NCBI GenBank assembly: GCA_022592445.1
Contig: JABYQR010000069.1
Location: 62,001 to 126,000, forward strand
Direction of reading: 5' to 3'
Origin: Cytidiella melzeri
Lineage: Eukaryota > Basidiomycota > Agaricomycetes > Polyporales > Irpicaceae
Length of the DNA stretch: 64,000 nt
Numbering within the stretch: position 1 is the first letter of the stretch; the number at the start of each line of letters is the position of its first letter. The translations under genes were made by a program, and so were the position numbers. A model generated the notes under the pieces. It saw nothing but the letters and a program-made list of their open reading frames with translations. It had not been told where the DNA came from and did no database searches. This document shows, in pieces, positions 20,972 through 32,194 of the stretch.

Positions 20972-23900
20972 ATGTCGAGCACCACACCTCCCACAGGTGG
21001 TTCGGCATCGTCTGGCCCTGCTGGGTCCACTCCTGCCTCTGCAGGTCCCTCTGCCGCTGGTTCGTCGTTCGTCAAGAACACTTCCAGCAACTCCTCGTTC
21101 ATCAAACTCGACTCGCTGCCTAAACTGACTGGTGCCAACAACTGGAAGGAATAGAACATGCTGTTCATCCAGTTCCTCAAGACGCAAGCCGTGTCTGGCA
21201 TGGTCGATCCTTCTCTGGTCAAGCCCGCGTCTACCGACACGGACTACGACGACTGGTGCAAGGCCGACGCCAACGTCACTCTGGTTCTCCTCGCGACCGT
21301 CGACAGCTCTCTCCACCATCTCTTCGACCTCGAGACCAACTCCGCCGCCGAGAGCTACGCTAAGCTTAAGGCCAACTACTCCGCCTCGACCACTCTCTCT
21401 GCGTTCCTCAAGTTCAAGCAATACTTCCTTCACACGATCAACGGCTCACGCCCTCTCGTTGAACAGCTTGAAGAACGTGGTCGTCTCTGGCAAGAAGTTG
21501 ATGCCTCCGGCATCCTTAGCAACAAGGAACTGCTCAAGATCTTTGGTCTCCTTTCGGTACTCCCTGACTCCTTCGCCAACATCGTCGAGCCCATCCTCGC
21601 TGTCACCGCGCCAAAGGACTTGAAATATGACGACATCCGATCGCGCCTCATCGACGAGGCTAAGCGAAAGGAATCGCCTTCAGTCTCTGCGGTCAAGTTC
21701 AACAAGTCTTCGGCTTCGTCCTCGTTGGGCAAGTCAAAGAAGCAGTGCGGGTTCTGCAAGTACAAGGGTCATACAGAGGACGAGTGTCGTAAGAAGAAGG
21801 CTGCCATTGAGGAGGCAAGGAAAGGGGGAAAAGGAGGAAAGGACAAGGGGAAGAAGGAATCTTCTGGGTCACCATCATCGTCTAACGGTTCTGCTGCTGT
21901 ACATGTAGTCTCCGCTGAGGACTCCACGTCCGAAGCCGCCAACGTCGCAAATATAGATGTTATGTTTTATGCTTCGGGTGAAACACCCTGGATGCTCGAC
22001 TCAGGCTGTACGAGACACATCACCAACAACCTCAACGACTTCCACGACTACAAGCCATTCGCTACGCCGTCGTTTGCGACACTAGCTGATGCTTCGAAGA
22101 CTTCAATGTCTACGCTTGGGTCTGGGAGCGTACGTGGAACTGTACACGTTGATGGAAAGCAGCTCACAGCGCAGTTTGACAACGTCTTATACTGCCCGGG
22201 CATCGCCTACCGACTCATTTCAATTTCCTGTCTTGACTTCAAAGGATTCTCTACCGTTTTCACTAGCGGTAAAGCACGGATACACAAGAATGATACCACC
22301 TACGGCATAGGTACTCTCAAGGGCGGCCAATACTGGTTAGGACTTCGCGTCTCTTCTTCGTCGGTCGCCTCCTCCACGCACACGCACTCGTCACCCATCG
22401 ACCTTGTACACCAACGCTATGGTCACCTGAACTGGGAAGCACTACAGAAGCTACGCTCTGATGACTCCCCGGTGACAGGTCTGACTATCGACGAGAAGAC
22501 TCCTTGCTCTGAACACGCATGCAAAGGTTGTCAACTCGGCAAGGCCACACGACGCACATTCCATTCATCCTCGACACCTCGCGCAGACAAACCTTTTGAT
22601 CTCATCCACACTGACTTGGCTGGACCTATGCAGAACTCTTCTGTAAACGGCGGACACCTTTACATGCTCACGTACATCGACGACTGCTCTGACAACGTCT
22701 GGATTTATTTCCTGAAACACAAAGACAAACAGGAGCAGAAGTTTGAGGAGTTCCGTCAGCTGGTCAAAACTCAGTTCGAGAGGGATATCAAGATTCTTCG
22801 CTCTGACAGGGGCGGTGAATACCAGTCGAAGCGCTTCGTGCAACGACTGAAGGATCTTGGCATTGTCCATCAGCGCACCACCCCGGATACACCACAACAA
22901 AACGGCAAGGCTGAGTGTTTCAACCGCACCATCATGGAGGCTGCGCTCTCTATGCTTTACACCGCCGGGATGTCCAAAGGATTCTGGGAAGAAGCCGTGA
23001 AAACCGCTGTGCATGTGCGCAACCGAGCACCCAAACGGTCTCTGGATTGGAGGACACCATTCGAGATTATCACTGGCTCCAAGCCGGATGTTTCATACTT
23101 CCGTGTTTTTGGTTGCCTCGCCTATCGCCACATTCACAAGGATCATCGCAGGAAGCTCGATGCTCACGCTCAGCCTCTTGTGCATGTTGGGTATGAAGCG
23201 GGTTCTAAAGGTTACCGCTTATGGGACAAACATACTCATAGGATCGTCTCGAGTACTGACATTGTATTCGACGAACTGATCTTTCCTAACCGTCCTTCAC
23301 CTCCTACTCAACCAACTTCGAGCATTCCAACCTCTCCGCCGACCACGTACGATCTTGAACTTTCACTCCCTTTAACGCCCTCTTCGCAGCCGGCTACTAC
23401 CACGTCGCAAGTGCCCCCAACTCAACAACCACCTCCTCCTGACGCAACATCCACGTCGGCTCCTACGCCTTCACGGATACCGCGTCCCTCTACTCCTATT
23501 CCGAGTTCGTCCACATCTGCTGAAGCAGAGCCTAGCTCTTCATCCATGCCACTCTCGCCTTCCAAACGGAAAGGCCCTCCTGTCGTACCTTCTCCCAAAC
23601 TCGAGCCAAATCCCAATCGTCTTCCGGCCGCTTCTCCACATGACTACCTTCCATTCTCCAACCCAGCTCATGCTGGTGTTACACGTCGTTCACAACGCAC
23701 TGTTGTACCTCGTGATGCGAAGCGTCTCCAGTCTATGTGGGCTGCTACTGAACAAGAGATTGAGGAGATGACTCGGGCTCGCGGCAACAAGGTCCCCTAC
23801 AAAGGCAAAGGCAAAGCGAAAGCTGACGCCGGCGCTGTCCTATCTGACGAGCAGGTCGTCATGCTGGCAGCGGCAGTTACGCCTCAGGGGGAGCCTCGTA

Positions 23901-25460
23901 CCTATCGGCAGGCTATGGGTTCACCGGATCGAGATGACTGGCGTGCAGCTATGGAGGCCGAAATCAAAGGTCTCCAGGACACTGGAACATGGAAACTAGT
24001 CGATTTGCCCCCTGGTCGCAAGGCATTAAGAGCAAATGGGTTTACAAACTCAAACTCGACAAGGACGGTAATGTTGATCGTTATAAGGCACGTCTGGTAG
24101 CCAAGGGTTTTGAGCAAGTTCAAGGCATCGATTTCACAGACACCTTCGCTCCCGTCGCCCGTCTGGAGTCTTGGCGATACCTCGTCGCTTTGGCTGCTAT
24201 TCTGGACTGGGAAATTCACCAGATTGACTTCCAACAAGCCTATCTGAACGGATCTTTGGATGAGGAGGTTTACATGGAGCAACCTGAAGGGTTTGTACTG
24301 GATGAAGGCAAAGTATGCCACCTTCATAAGGCAATCTATGGCCTAAAGCAGCAGGACGCCAATGGTTCCTCACGCTCAAGGCATGCCTCGAAGAACTCGG
24401 CTTCGTCTGTTACGACACAGGTGATGTCGCCATTTTCACTCGTCAACGAGGGGGAGCCCTCCAAATTATTGTTTGCTACGTCGACGATCTCACTATTATG
24501 GGGAACAGTCTCACCCTCATCAAGGAGACCAAGGACGCTCTTCGTTGCCATTTTGATCTCAAAGACTTAGGCGAGCTCAAGCACTATCTTGGTATCCGTA
24601 TCACTTGGGATAGGGGGAGTCGTCTCATCTACCTCGACCAAGAGGTCTACATAAATTCCGTTCTCAAACGCTTCCAGCATGAGGACTCCAATCCTGCTTC
24701 CACACCGCTTCCAACCGGTATCCAGTTGGTACACAATGAAAATCCCAAGGAGCAGTGCGACCCAGCACTTATCCACACATACCGCAGCGTACTTGGCTCA
24801 CTCATGTACGCCTCCCTTGGAACTCGACCTGACATCTCGTACGCCGTTGCGAAGCTCTGTCAATACCAGTCCAACCCCTCGCAGCTGCATCTCCGTGCTG
24901 CATATCATGTCCTTCGCTACCTTCGCGGTACATCCAGTCTCCGACTTTGTTTAGGCCATAATGACGAAGGCGTTGACGATCTTGTCGGTTACACCGACGC
25001 CGACTTTGCCGGTGACTTAGACGACTCGCTCTCCACATCTGGCGGGTTTATTTCCTAGGCTATGGCGCTGTCTGCTGGTCCTCGCGCAAACAACGTTCTG
25101 TGGCGAAGTCTACCTTTGACTCAGAATACTTTGCGGCTCACGAAGCTTGCGAGCAACTCAAGTGGTTGAAGATTCTCACTGATCAGATTGAGCAACCTCT
25201 TCCCTACCTGTCGTCCTTCATTGCGACAACAAGAGTGCTGTAGACGCTTCCAAGTCCACCCACGTGAAGCATCGCTCAAAACATACTCGCGTCACTGCGC
25301 ACGCTGTTCACGAATGCGTCACCGAAGGCCTCGTCGAATTGGTTCGAATCCCTGGAGTTGACAACCCCACTGACATCTTCACCGAGTCTTTACCGGCTGA
25401 AGCTCATGTTCGTCACTCTGAGTCCTTAGGGCTCGTCCAGTTTCACCTCGCTGAGGGGGA
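20972..25460 (+). pseudogene. copia-1 gag-pol polyprotein, inactivated
   Basis: Order is gag, protease, integrase, RT, RNase H. Gag starts at ATG 20972; TAG at 21152 breaks it directly after TGANNWKE. A zinc knuckle CGFCKYKGHTEDEC is near 21748. Protease has WMLDSGCTRH (21990). Integrase has HQRYGHL, HTDLAGPM, LRSDRGGEY and PQQNGKAE, so the DDE triad is present. RT starts near 23930 with frame breaks near 24022 and 24352; YVDDLTIMG is near 24480. RNase H has TDADFAGD, then breaks near 25057 and 25207. With nearly identical LTRs, these defects arose soon after or during insertion, or the sequence has errors. Confidence 0.9.
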
Positions 25461-25461
25461 G

Positions 25462-25900
25462 TAATGGCTTTTCAGCTCCGGCTCACGGACTCGTAGTTAC
25501 CGGATTGTCTTTTGTTTTCCGTATATGGTCACTCTATTGTTCTTTCTTCACGCGGACACATCTGTATCACAGATTTTCCTTTTTGGGTTGCCTGAGGGCT
25601 CTGTCTTATATACCTTCGCCCCCGCTCCTGACACTCCATCGTGCTCTTTCTCTTTCGCACCTGGAGTGAGTATTCTTCGTTGTCCCTCACATATGCAATA
25701 TGCTCACAGCCTGTACCTGTAGATAACTCGCTTCGCTCGTGTGTCTTAGGTACAGTCATTATGCGATCGTGCTCTTTCTCTTTCGCACCTGGAATAACTC
25801 GCTTCGCTCGTGTGTCTTAGGTCCTTACGACGGCAAGTGGGATTACGACTGCGCATCCATCCCTGCCTCTAGACATGTTGAATACATTCGACCGGCTTTA
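25462..25900 (+). repeat. copia-1 3' LTR
   Basis: 439 bp, same ends as the 5' LTR. It differs by a few transitions, for example CACGGACTC for CACAGACTC near the start and GACATGTTG for GACGTGTTG near the end. Confidence 0.92.
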
Positions 25901-25905
25901 CATAC

Positions 25906-26395
25906 TTGTCCCCTCCACAATCTCACGAAGAAAGACCAATTCTGGATGTGGGGAAAAGCACAGCAGAACACCTTTCAGATGCTCAAAGACGCATTTACCC
26001 AAGAACCTATCCTAGTCATAGGGAACCAGATTGACCTACATGTATTGAGGTAGGTGCATCATGCTTTGCAACTGGAGGTGTCCTACTACAGAACTTAGAT
26101 GATGGACAATGGAACCCAGTAGTGTTACGGTCTCAGTGTATGGCAGAAGCAGAAAGGAACTACAAGATTGAGAAATGCTCGCTATCATCAGAGCTCTCAA
26201 AGATTGGTGTTATTACCTAGAAAGCTTACCCACGTCCTTTGAGATCATCACAGATCATCAGAATCTGCAAAACTGGTGTACCGCCCAGGACCTGTCTAGA
26301 CGACAAGCTCAGTGGTCTTTGTATCTTAGCCGGTCTGATTTTGTGTTAACCCACAAATCCGGAAAGACCCTTCCTCAAGGCAGTGTGAAATTCTT
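25906..26395 (+). pseudogene. Ty3/gypsy pol remnant, right half (RT C-terminus and RNase H)
   Basis: Continues the gypsy pol frame across the copia insertion. LTKKDQFWMWG with FQMLKDAFTQEPIL is the segment joining RT and RNase H, and LAIIRALKDWCYYLE with IITDHQNLQNW is RNase H. Frame changes near 26050-26180. The homology stops after LTHKSGKT at about 26385, where SSP-like sequence begins, so integrase and the 3' LTR are absent. Confidence 0.85.
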
Positions 26396-26791
26396 GCATT
26401 AGACTTCCTCCAACTTGAAAACCAATGACAACTTGCTGTGGAAAAGCCCAGGTACAGGCAACATTGCCAGTCCCAATGTCTTCCAACAAAATGGTTCCAC
26501 CCAACAAGTGATCAAGAAAATATTGGACCCAAAATTGGTGCCGTTATACATCAAACTTACTGTTAAACACACCGCGACACACTTACAAAAGAAGAGTATG
26601 ATGAAATGTGGGAACGTGTCAAATTGCAGATCCAAAATGGTGTACCTCGCAGGAAAATACCATGGGGCAATGAGAGCGCAATGTGGGACTACTTGAGATG
26701 GCTCCAGGAAACTTTTGGCTATGCATCGGACGTAGTGAAAGCCGTCAAGGAACAGAGGGTGAGACACAGACTCGGAATAGTATCTGCATAA
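26396..26791 (+). pseudogene. Broken copy of the small secreted protein family (SSP-2)
   Basis: Two frames together line up with residues about 45-150 of the protein at 1861. The first (to about 26575) has SPGTGNIASPN, then VPLYIKLTVKH, matching SPGKDIPKPD and FPLYIQTMIEKH. The second has KEEYDEMWERVKLQ, KIPWGNESAMWDY and LQETFGY, matching EEYDRMWNRALQ, AVPWEDVGLWHY and CQGKYG. A frame break lies near 26570-26580 and the signal-peptide end is missing, replaced by gypsy sequence. Probably dead. Confidence 0.65.
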
Positions 26792-26978
26792 TAACCCAAT
26801 GAGCCTACTAGTAGACCGCATATCAAGTACTGGCGATATGTTAAATGGACTAGCGGGCCGGCCGCCGACGCCACAATACTCCGACTATCCCAAACGGGAT
26901 ACATAGCTGTGCAGTGGTTGAGTGAGTTGCTGAATGCATGTACTGTACATGTGCGCAACAGCAGATTGTCCTCCAGCT
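26792..26978. other. Flank between SSP-2 relic and copia-2
   Basis: No gene seen. Its last five bases, CAGCT (26974-26978), form the left target-site duplication of copia-2. Confidence 0.6.
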
Positions 26979-27213
26979 TGTCAGAGAGTGATCCGCCTCG
27001 ACAGACGGAGTAGGAAGGAGAGGCGGGAAGTCGGCGACTGTGCTATCAGCGCGACACCAAACACGGAGTATCCGCGATCACTTTACATGTGTATATATAG
27101 TCGGAACTGGCACAGGGGCAAACCATCTGTTGCTTAACCTGTGCCAGGTACGTGCTGCATACTGTATTCAATACCATCTGTTGCTTAACCTGTGCCAGAC
27201 CGTCTGATTGACA
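26979..27213 (+). repeat. copia-2 5' LTR
   Basis: 235 bp, TGTCAGAG..TTGACA, with TATATATAG at about 27093-27101 as probable TATA box. Confidence 0.93.
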
Positions 27214-27308
27214 GGTTATGAGCCCCGGTCAGCGTACATAGCATCAGATTTGACCCACTTCCTATCGCCACTGTACTCGCCGTTTTCCCCTATCTACAAT
27301 TCATTGCC

Positions 27309-30300
27309 ATGTCAGATCTCTCCAAATCAGATTTGACGAGGAACAAACTACCAAAACTCAAAGATGATGGAGATACCAATTCATACGGTACCTGGGTGAT
27401 GCAAGTTGAAGCAAAACTGCGATCAATGCACTTGTGGAAGTACTTTGAAGGCCCAAATTCCATTCCCCCCAACGTCCCGAAACTCAGAAAGACCTACGAG
27501 GACGAAGTTGAGGATCCCAAGACGGGAGAAGTGACTAAGGGAATAAAGAGGGGTAACGAGGACGAAGTGGAACAGGCGGTAAAGGAGGCTGAACCGTGGT
27601 ATGACGCCAATATCACTGCAATAGCGCTACTGCTTGAAGCCATTCCGCGCGGGAAAATCCATCTCATCGGCCGTACCAGAAGGGCTAAGGAGGCGTGGAC
27701 AATCTTGCAGTCTGAGTATCGCCCCACCAATAACCTTTGCGCGGCATCTTTGCACCAGAAACTGATGAGTTTCGCCTGTACCGAGGAAATGGTCGTAAAC
27801 AAATGGGTTGATAGAATGCGCTCTATTTACGCAGATCTATGTGATCAAGATCCCAATAGACTCACGGACGCCAACTTTGCGGCGACCCTTGCCGACCTTA
27901 TCCCCACCAATAACAGCTGGTGAATGTTTTCACGGACCCTTCACCACAAAATGAGCACAGCATTTTCTATTGGAAGACCAATGTCATCCTCGAGGGTTAT
28001 TGAATTGATCAAAGAGGAAGACTGGGCGCAGACTAGGAACAACCCGGAGGTGGTTGCCCAAATCTATGAAACCGATGCCATCTATAAGAAGCGCCCTGCC
28101 ATTGCCACTAGCGCGAGCCAAGCTGGCGGTCCCACAGCCAAGCGAGTCACCGAGTGGTGCGACAACCTGCACTGCGAAAGGCCACGCAGACACCTATCAA
28201 TTAATTGCATTGCTTTTGGAGGAGGGAAGTGCAGGCAGTACCCTGATTGGTGTAAATGGAAGCGAGATATCCATCTGCCGCCTGCACAACACGCACAACT
28301 ACGCCTGAAGTACAAGAATGTCTCGAAGAACTTCAATTCGAAGAAGACGCAGAAAGCAGCCACAGCAAATAATGTCACCAAAGACGTAACCGCCGTTGAT
28401 GCCAACACTGCGACTGCTCTGAACCAAGACAAAATTTTCCTTCTGAGTACCACCATCAACGTTGACCCTGAGAACTCAATTGCATGTCACGGTGCCACTG
28501 TTTACGGCGATCAGACCAAACTCGCCGCAGTTTTCCACGACTCTGGAGCTAGCCGACACATCTTCTACGACTACAATGTGTTTGCGAATTATTGGACGAT
28601 TGAACCCCTGAAGGTTCGAGGGTTTGGATCCACTCTGGCAACCTCACCTGTTGGCATGGGGGATGTGTATCTGCGCGCCAAAGTAAAGGGAAAGGAACAC
28701 ACCGTAAAACTATCCGACGTTCTGCATGTGCCGTCCGCACAGATGAATCTCGTATTGCAGGGCTGCTTGGCGCGTAGAGGGGTGGGTTTGATGACAAGTA
28801 AGGGGAATCTCGTACTTGAACTCAATAGAAATGTCATCCTCACCGGGAAGCTGGACGACAGCAACTTGTATCGCTTTAACGCTGAGATCCAATCTAAGAC
28901 CCTGAAAGACCGTATCTCCGACCCTACGGGGCAAGGGTCTCTGCTTGAACGAATCTCTGATCCTATCGCAGCTACCACGAATATCCGGTCTCTCACACCG
29001 GATTTTTGCACTGCCTACTAGGTCATATAGGCATTAAAGGGCTTTCAAGAACAACCTCCGGAATTCACATCATTCCCGACAACTCGGCCCAACACTCGTG
29101 CGAAGTATGTGCTTGCGCAAACATCAAACGTCTTCCGTTTCCGAAATCTTCGAATCTCAGGGCTGATCGCCCTCTCTTCCGTATTTATCTCGACATCTGC
29201 GGCCCTTTGCCCATTGGCTACAGTGGTGTAAAGTATTTCATGCCATGTGTCGATTGCCATGCAAGATGGAAGACTCCGCTATTCCTGAAGACGCGTGCTG
29301 ACGCTCTTACTGAATTCATCAAATATAAAACCGCCGTGGAACGCTACACGGGATACAAGATCGCGGTCATACGCGTCGATAACGCGCCGGAATTCATTTA
29401 CAGCAATTTCAAGGCATTTTGCGAGAAAGAAGGAATCACGGTAGAAAAGATCGTACCTGACGCATCACCACAGAACGGCGTAGCCAAACGAACCAACTGG
29501 ATGCTGGCATCAATGGCACGCACAATGCTCATTGACAGCAACCTACCCGACTTCTTCTGGCCACTGGCCGTTCAATGCGCGGCTCACATTCTCAACCACG
29601 TAACCACAACTGCTCTACATCCACACACAACTCCCTACCACATTTGGAACAAACGTGACCCCGACATCTCCCACTTCTGTATCTTCGGCACACGCATCAT
29701 TTTGAGGAAGACAGAGGCGGATGCGTTGAACAAGATGCAACCTCGCGGGGAGGAGGGTCGCTTCGTGGGGTACGCCCAAGATACAAAGGGTTACCTAATC
29801 TGGTTTCCTCACTCGCAAGTTGTACGTGCCCGACGCAATGTTATCTTTCTCAACGACAAACGCGCTACAGACACTCCCACCATCCACACACCAAACACAT
29901 CCCTATGGGATGACGTCCTCATGGACAACGACGCGCGTTTTCGCGATAAACAAATGAACGCTGACGCTACACTGCATCAGTACGTACCCTCTGGCATACA
30001 ATCAGAGACGAGATCTGACCTCTGTCCTGCAGACACGTCGCTCTAGCGCCCTTACAGGCTGCCAAGGATCTCAGTGCCCCGGTGGGGTCAAGACCGGCTG
30101 AAGATGCAACACAGACGCGTGAGCTGACACGCCAGTCTCGTACACTGCCGTCCAGGTATAAGGACAGCAATGCCAAGTATTTGAGCGAGGGGGGGTTGCC
30201 GATTGACAAAGAACTAATTCTCAGCGCTCTCACACACGACGTTGAGATACAAGACCCAACTACATCCCAAATCATCGACATTCTCGCCTCTCCCATCAAC

Positions 30301-31911
30301 GATCCAGACGCAAAGGACCCAAAGTCACTCGGAGAAGCCGAACGCAGCGAGTAATGGGAACACTGGTTAGCCGCCATTCACAAAGAACTGGAGGCGCTAT
30401 GCGCAAAGGGAGTATACGAAGACATCGAGAGCATTCCCCACGGCCAAAAACCTGTCGAGTCAAAATGGGTCCTTCACCTCAAGCAAAACTCAGACGGACA
30501 TATTTCGAGGTTCAAGGCGCGACTGGTTGCCAAGGGATTCACGCAGATCCCTGGCCAGGACTTCACATTCACATTTGCCCCCGTCGCACGCTGGGATTCC
30601 ATACGAACGATACTGGCCCTAGCCGCTCACGAAGATCTCTACCTACGCCACATTGACATCAAGACCGCCTTCCTCAATGGGCCATTATCCGAGGAAATCT
30701 ACATGACAAAGCCGGTGATCCTCGGGAAAGGCTATTGGCGTCTCCGGAAGGGCCTGTACGGCCTCAAGCAAGCAGGGCATACATGGTATCTCGAGTTCAC
30801 CGAGAAGTACCAAACGCTTGGATTCCGCAGGTGCGAGTCTGACTGGAGCGTGCATGTACGAGAGCAAAATGGAGTCAGGTCGATGTTGGCCACGAGCATC
30901 GACGACATACTACTGGCCACCCCTACGGAGACAGAGTCCAACGCGGTTACAGACGGGTTGAAGGGAATTTTTGACATCACCAACAACGGCGAAGTGGGAT
31001 GGTTGTTGGGCTGCAAGGTGACGAGGAACCGAGCGCGTAGGACGATTCTCCTGTCCCAAGAGGCGTACACCCTATCAATACTCCGCCTTTTCAACATGGA
31101 ATTCAGCAACGCCGCGACAACACCTCTACCGCCCAAAACAACACTGACACGCGAAGATGAGTCGAAGACCGAGGCTGAGCACGCCGAAGTAAAATTGCTG
31201 CCTTACTGCACACTCGTCGGTAAGGTAATGTATCTAGCCACCACCACCAGACCAGACATTGCGTACGCTGTTTGCGAACTCGCAAAGTACATGTCCTGTT
31301 ATGGACCCGCGCACTGGGCCGCGGCAAAACACTTACTTCGATATCTACAAGGCACTCGCTCTCTCGGTCTCACGCTAGGAAACCTCAATCCAGCGTACCC
31401 CCTGTTCTACGGTTTCACAGATTCTGACTGGGGCTCCGGAGAAGGACGCAAATCAATATCCGGATACGTCATGGTAGTGCACCAGTCGCCAGTGGCATGG
31501 AGCTCAAAACAACAGTCAGTCGTCGCCCTCTCTTTGTGCGAGGCAGAATACCTCGCCTGTACGCACGCAGCATGTCAAGTCATTTGGCTCTGACAACTCC
31601 TTGAGGAACTCGGGATTCCACAGTCGAGACCCACGTCACTGTTCTGTGACAACAACGGTACTATTGCCTGTACGCACGACCCACACGGCCACACCAGGAT
31701 GAAGCACATCGATATTCGAGCACACTTCATCCGGAATTGTGTCAACGAAGGGAAGGTCGACTTCACACGTGTATCAGGGAAGGAAAACATGGCCGATATA
31801 TTCACCAAGTTGCTACCGCGAGTACTACACACAAGAGGAGTAGAGATGCTAGGACTACTCGCGGGTCAAGGGGGGGTGTCAGAGAGTGACCCACCTCGAC
31901 AGACGGAGTAG
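27309..31911 (+). pseudogene. copia-2 gag-pol polyprotein, inactivated
   Basis: Gag starts at ATG 27309 (YGTWVMQVEAKLR). A TGA at 27921 breaks it in frame. Protease has FHDSGASRHIFYD (28540). Integrase begins near 29006 after a frame break (HCLLGHIGIKGL, then DICGPLP and IRVDNAPEF). At the third catalytic site the residue is Lys (PQNGVAKRTN) where the family has Glu. Stops follow at 30044 and 30352. RT has KARLVAKGFTQIPGQDF, GLYGLKQAGHTWY and SIDDILLA; RNase H follows with FTDSDWGSGEGRKS, TGA at 31591 and DIFTKLLPR at the end. The element cannot make its own enzymes. Confidence 0.92.
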
Positions 31912-32114
31912 GAAGGAGAGGCGGGAAGTCGGCGACTGTGCTATCAGCGCGATACCAAACACGGAGTACTATCCACGATCACTTTACATGTGTATATATA
32001 GTCGGAACTGGCACAGGGGCAAACCATCTGTTGCTTAACCTGTGCCAGGTATGTGCCGCATACTGTATTCAATACCATCTGTTGCTTAACCTGTGCCAGA
32101 CCGTCTGATTGACA
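31877..32114 (+). repeat. copia-2 3' LTR
   Basis: 238 bp; differs from the 5' LTR by scattered transitions and three extra bases near ACGGAGTACTATCC. Confidence 0.93.
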
Positions 32115-32194
32115 CAGCTGAGCACCGAAATTGTGGGTATTTTGTGAAACAGAATACCATCTCTCTATGAATGTAGCACCCGCCCGCCCACAAA

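Larger units (their letters stand above)
20403..25900 (+). mobile_element. Ty1/copia retrotransposon copia-1, 5498 bp, TSD CATAC
   Basis: Complete but inactive copia element. Two 439-bp LTRs (20403-20841 and 25462-25900) differ at about six positions by eye. The 5-bp duplication CATAC lies at 20398-20402 and 25901-25905. The primer-binding site GGTTATGAGCCCC (from 20842) is complementary to the anticodon-loop part of initiator Met tRNA. The polypurine tract GAGGGGGAG precedes the 3' LTR. The LTR ends are TAATGG and GGCTTTA instead of TG..CA. Inserted inside the gypsy RT gene. Confidence 0.93.
26979..32114 (+). mobile_element. Ty1/copia retrotransposon copia-2, 5136 bp, TSD CAGCT
   Basis: LTRs 26979-27213 (235 bp) and 31877-32114 (238 bp) start TGTCAGAG and end TGACA, with the perfect terminal repeat TGTCA/TGACA. 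CAGCT duplications lie at 26974-26978 and 32115-32119. The primer-binding site GGTTATGAGCCCC starts at 27214, the same initiator-Met type as copia-1. The polypurine tract CAAGGGGGGG precedes the 3' LTR. The LTRs differ by about six substitutions and one 3-nt indel by eye. A 26-nt phrase with CCATCTGTTGCTTAACCTG occurs twice in each LTR. Confidence 0.94.
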
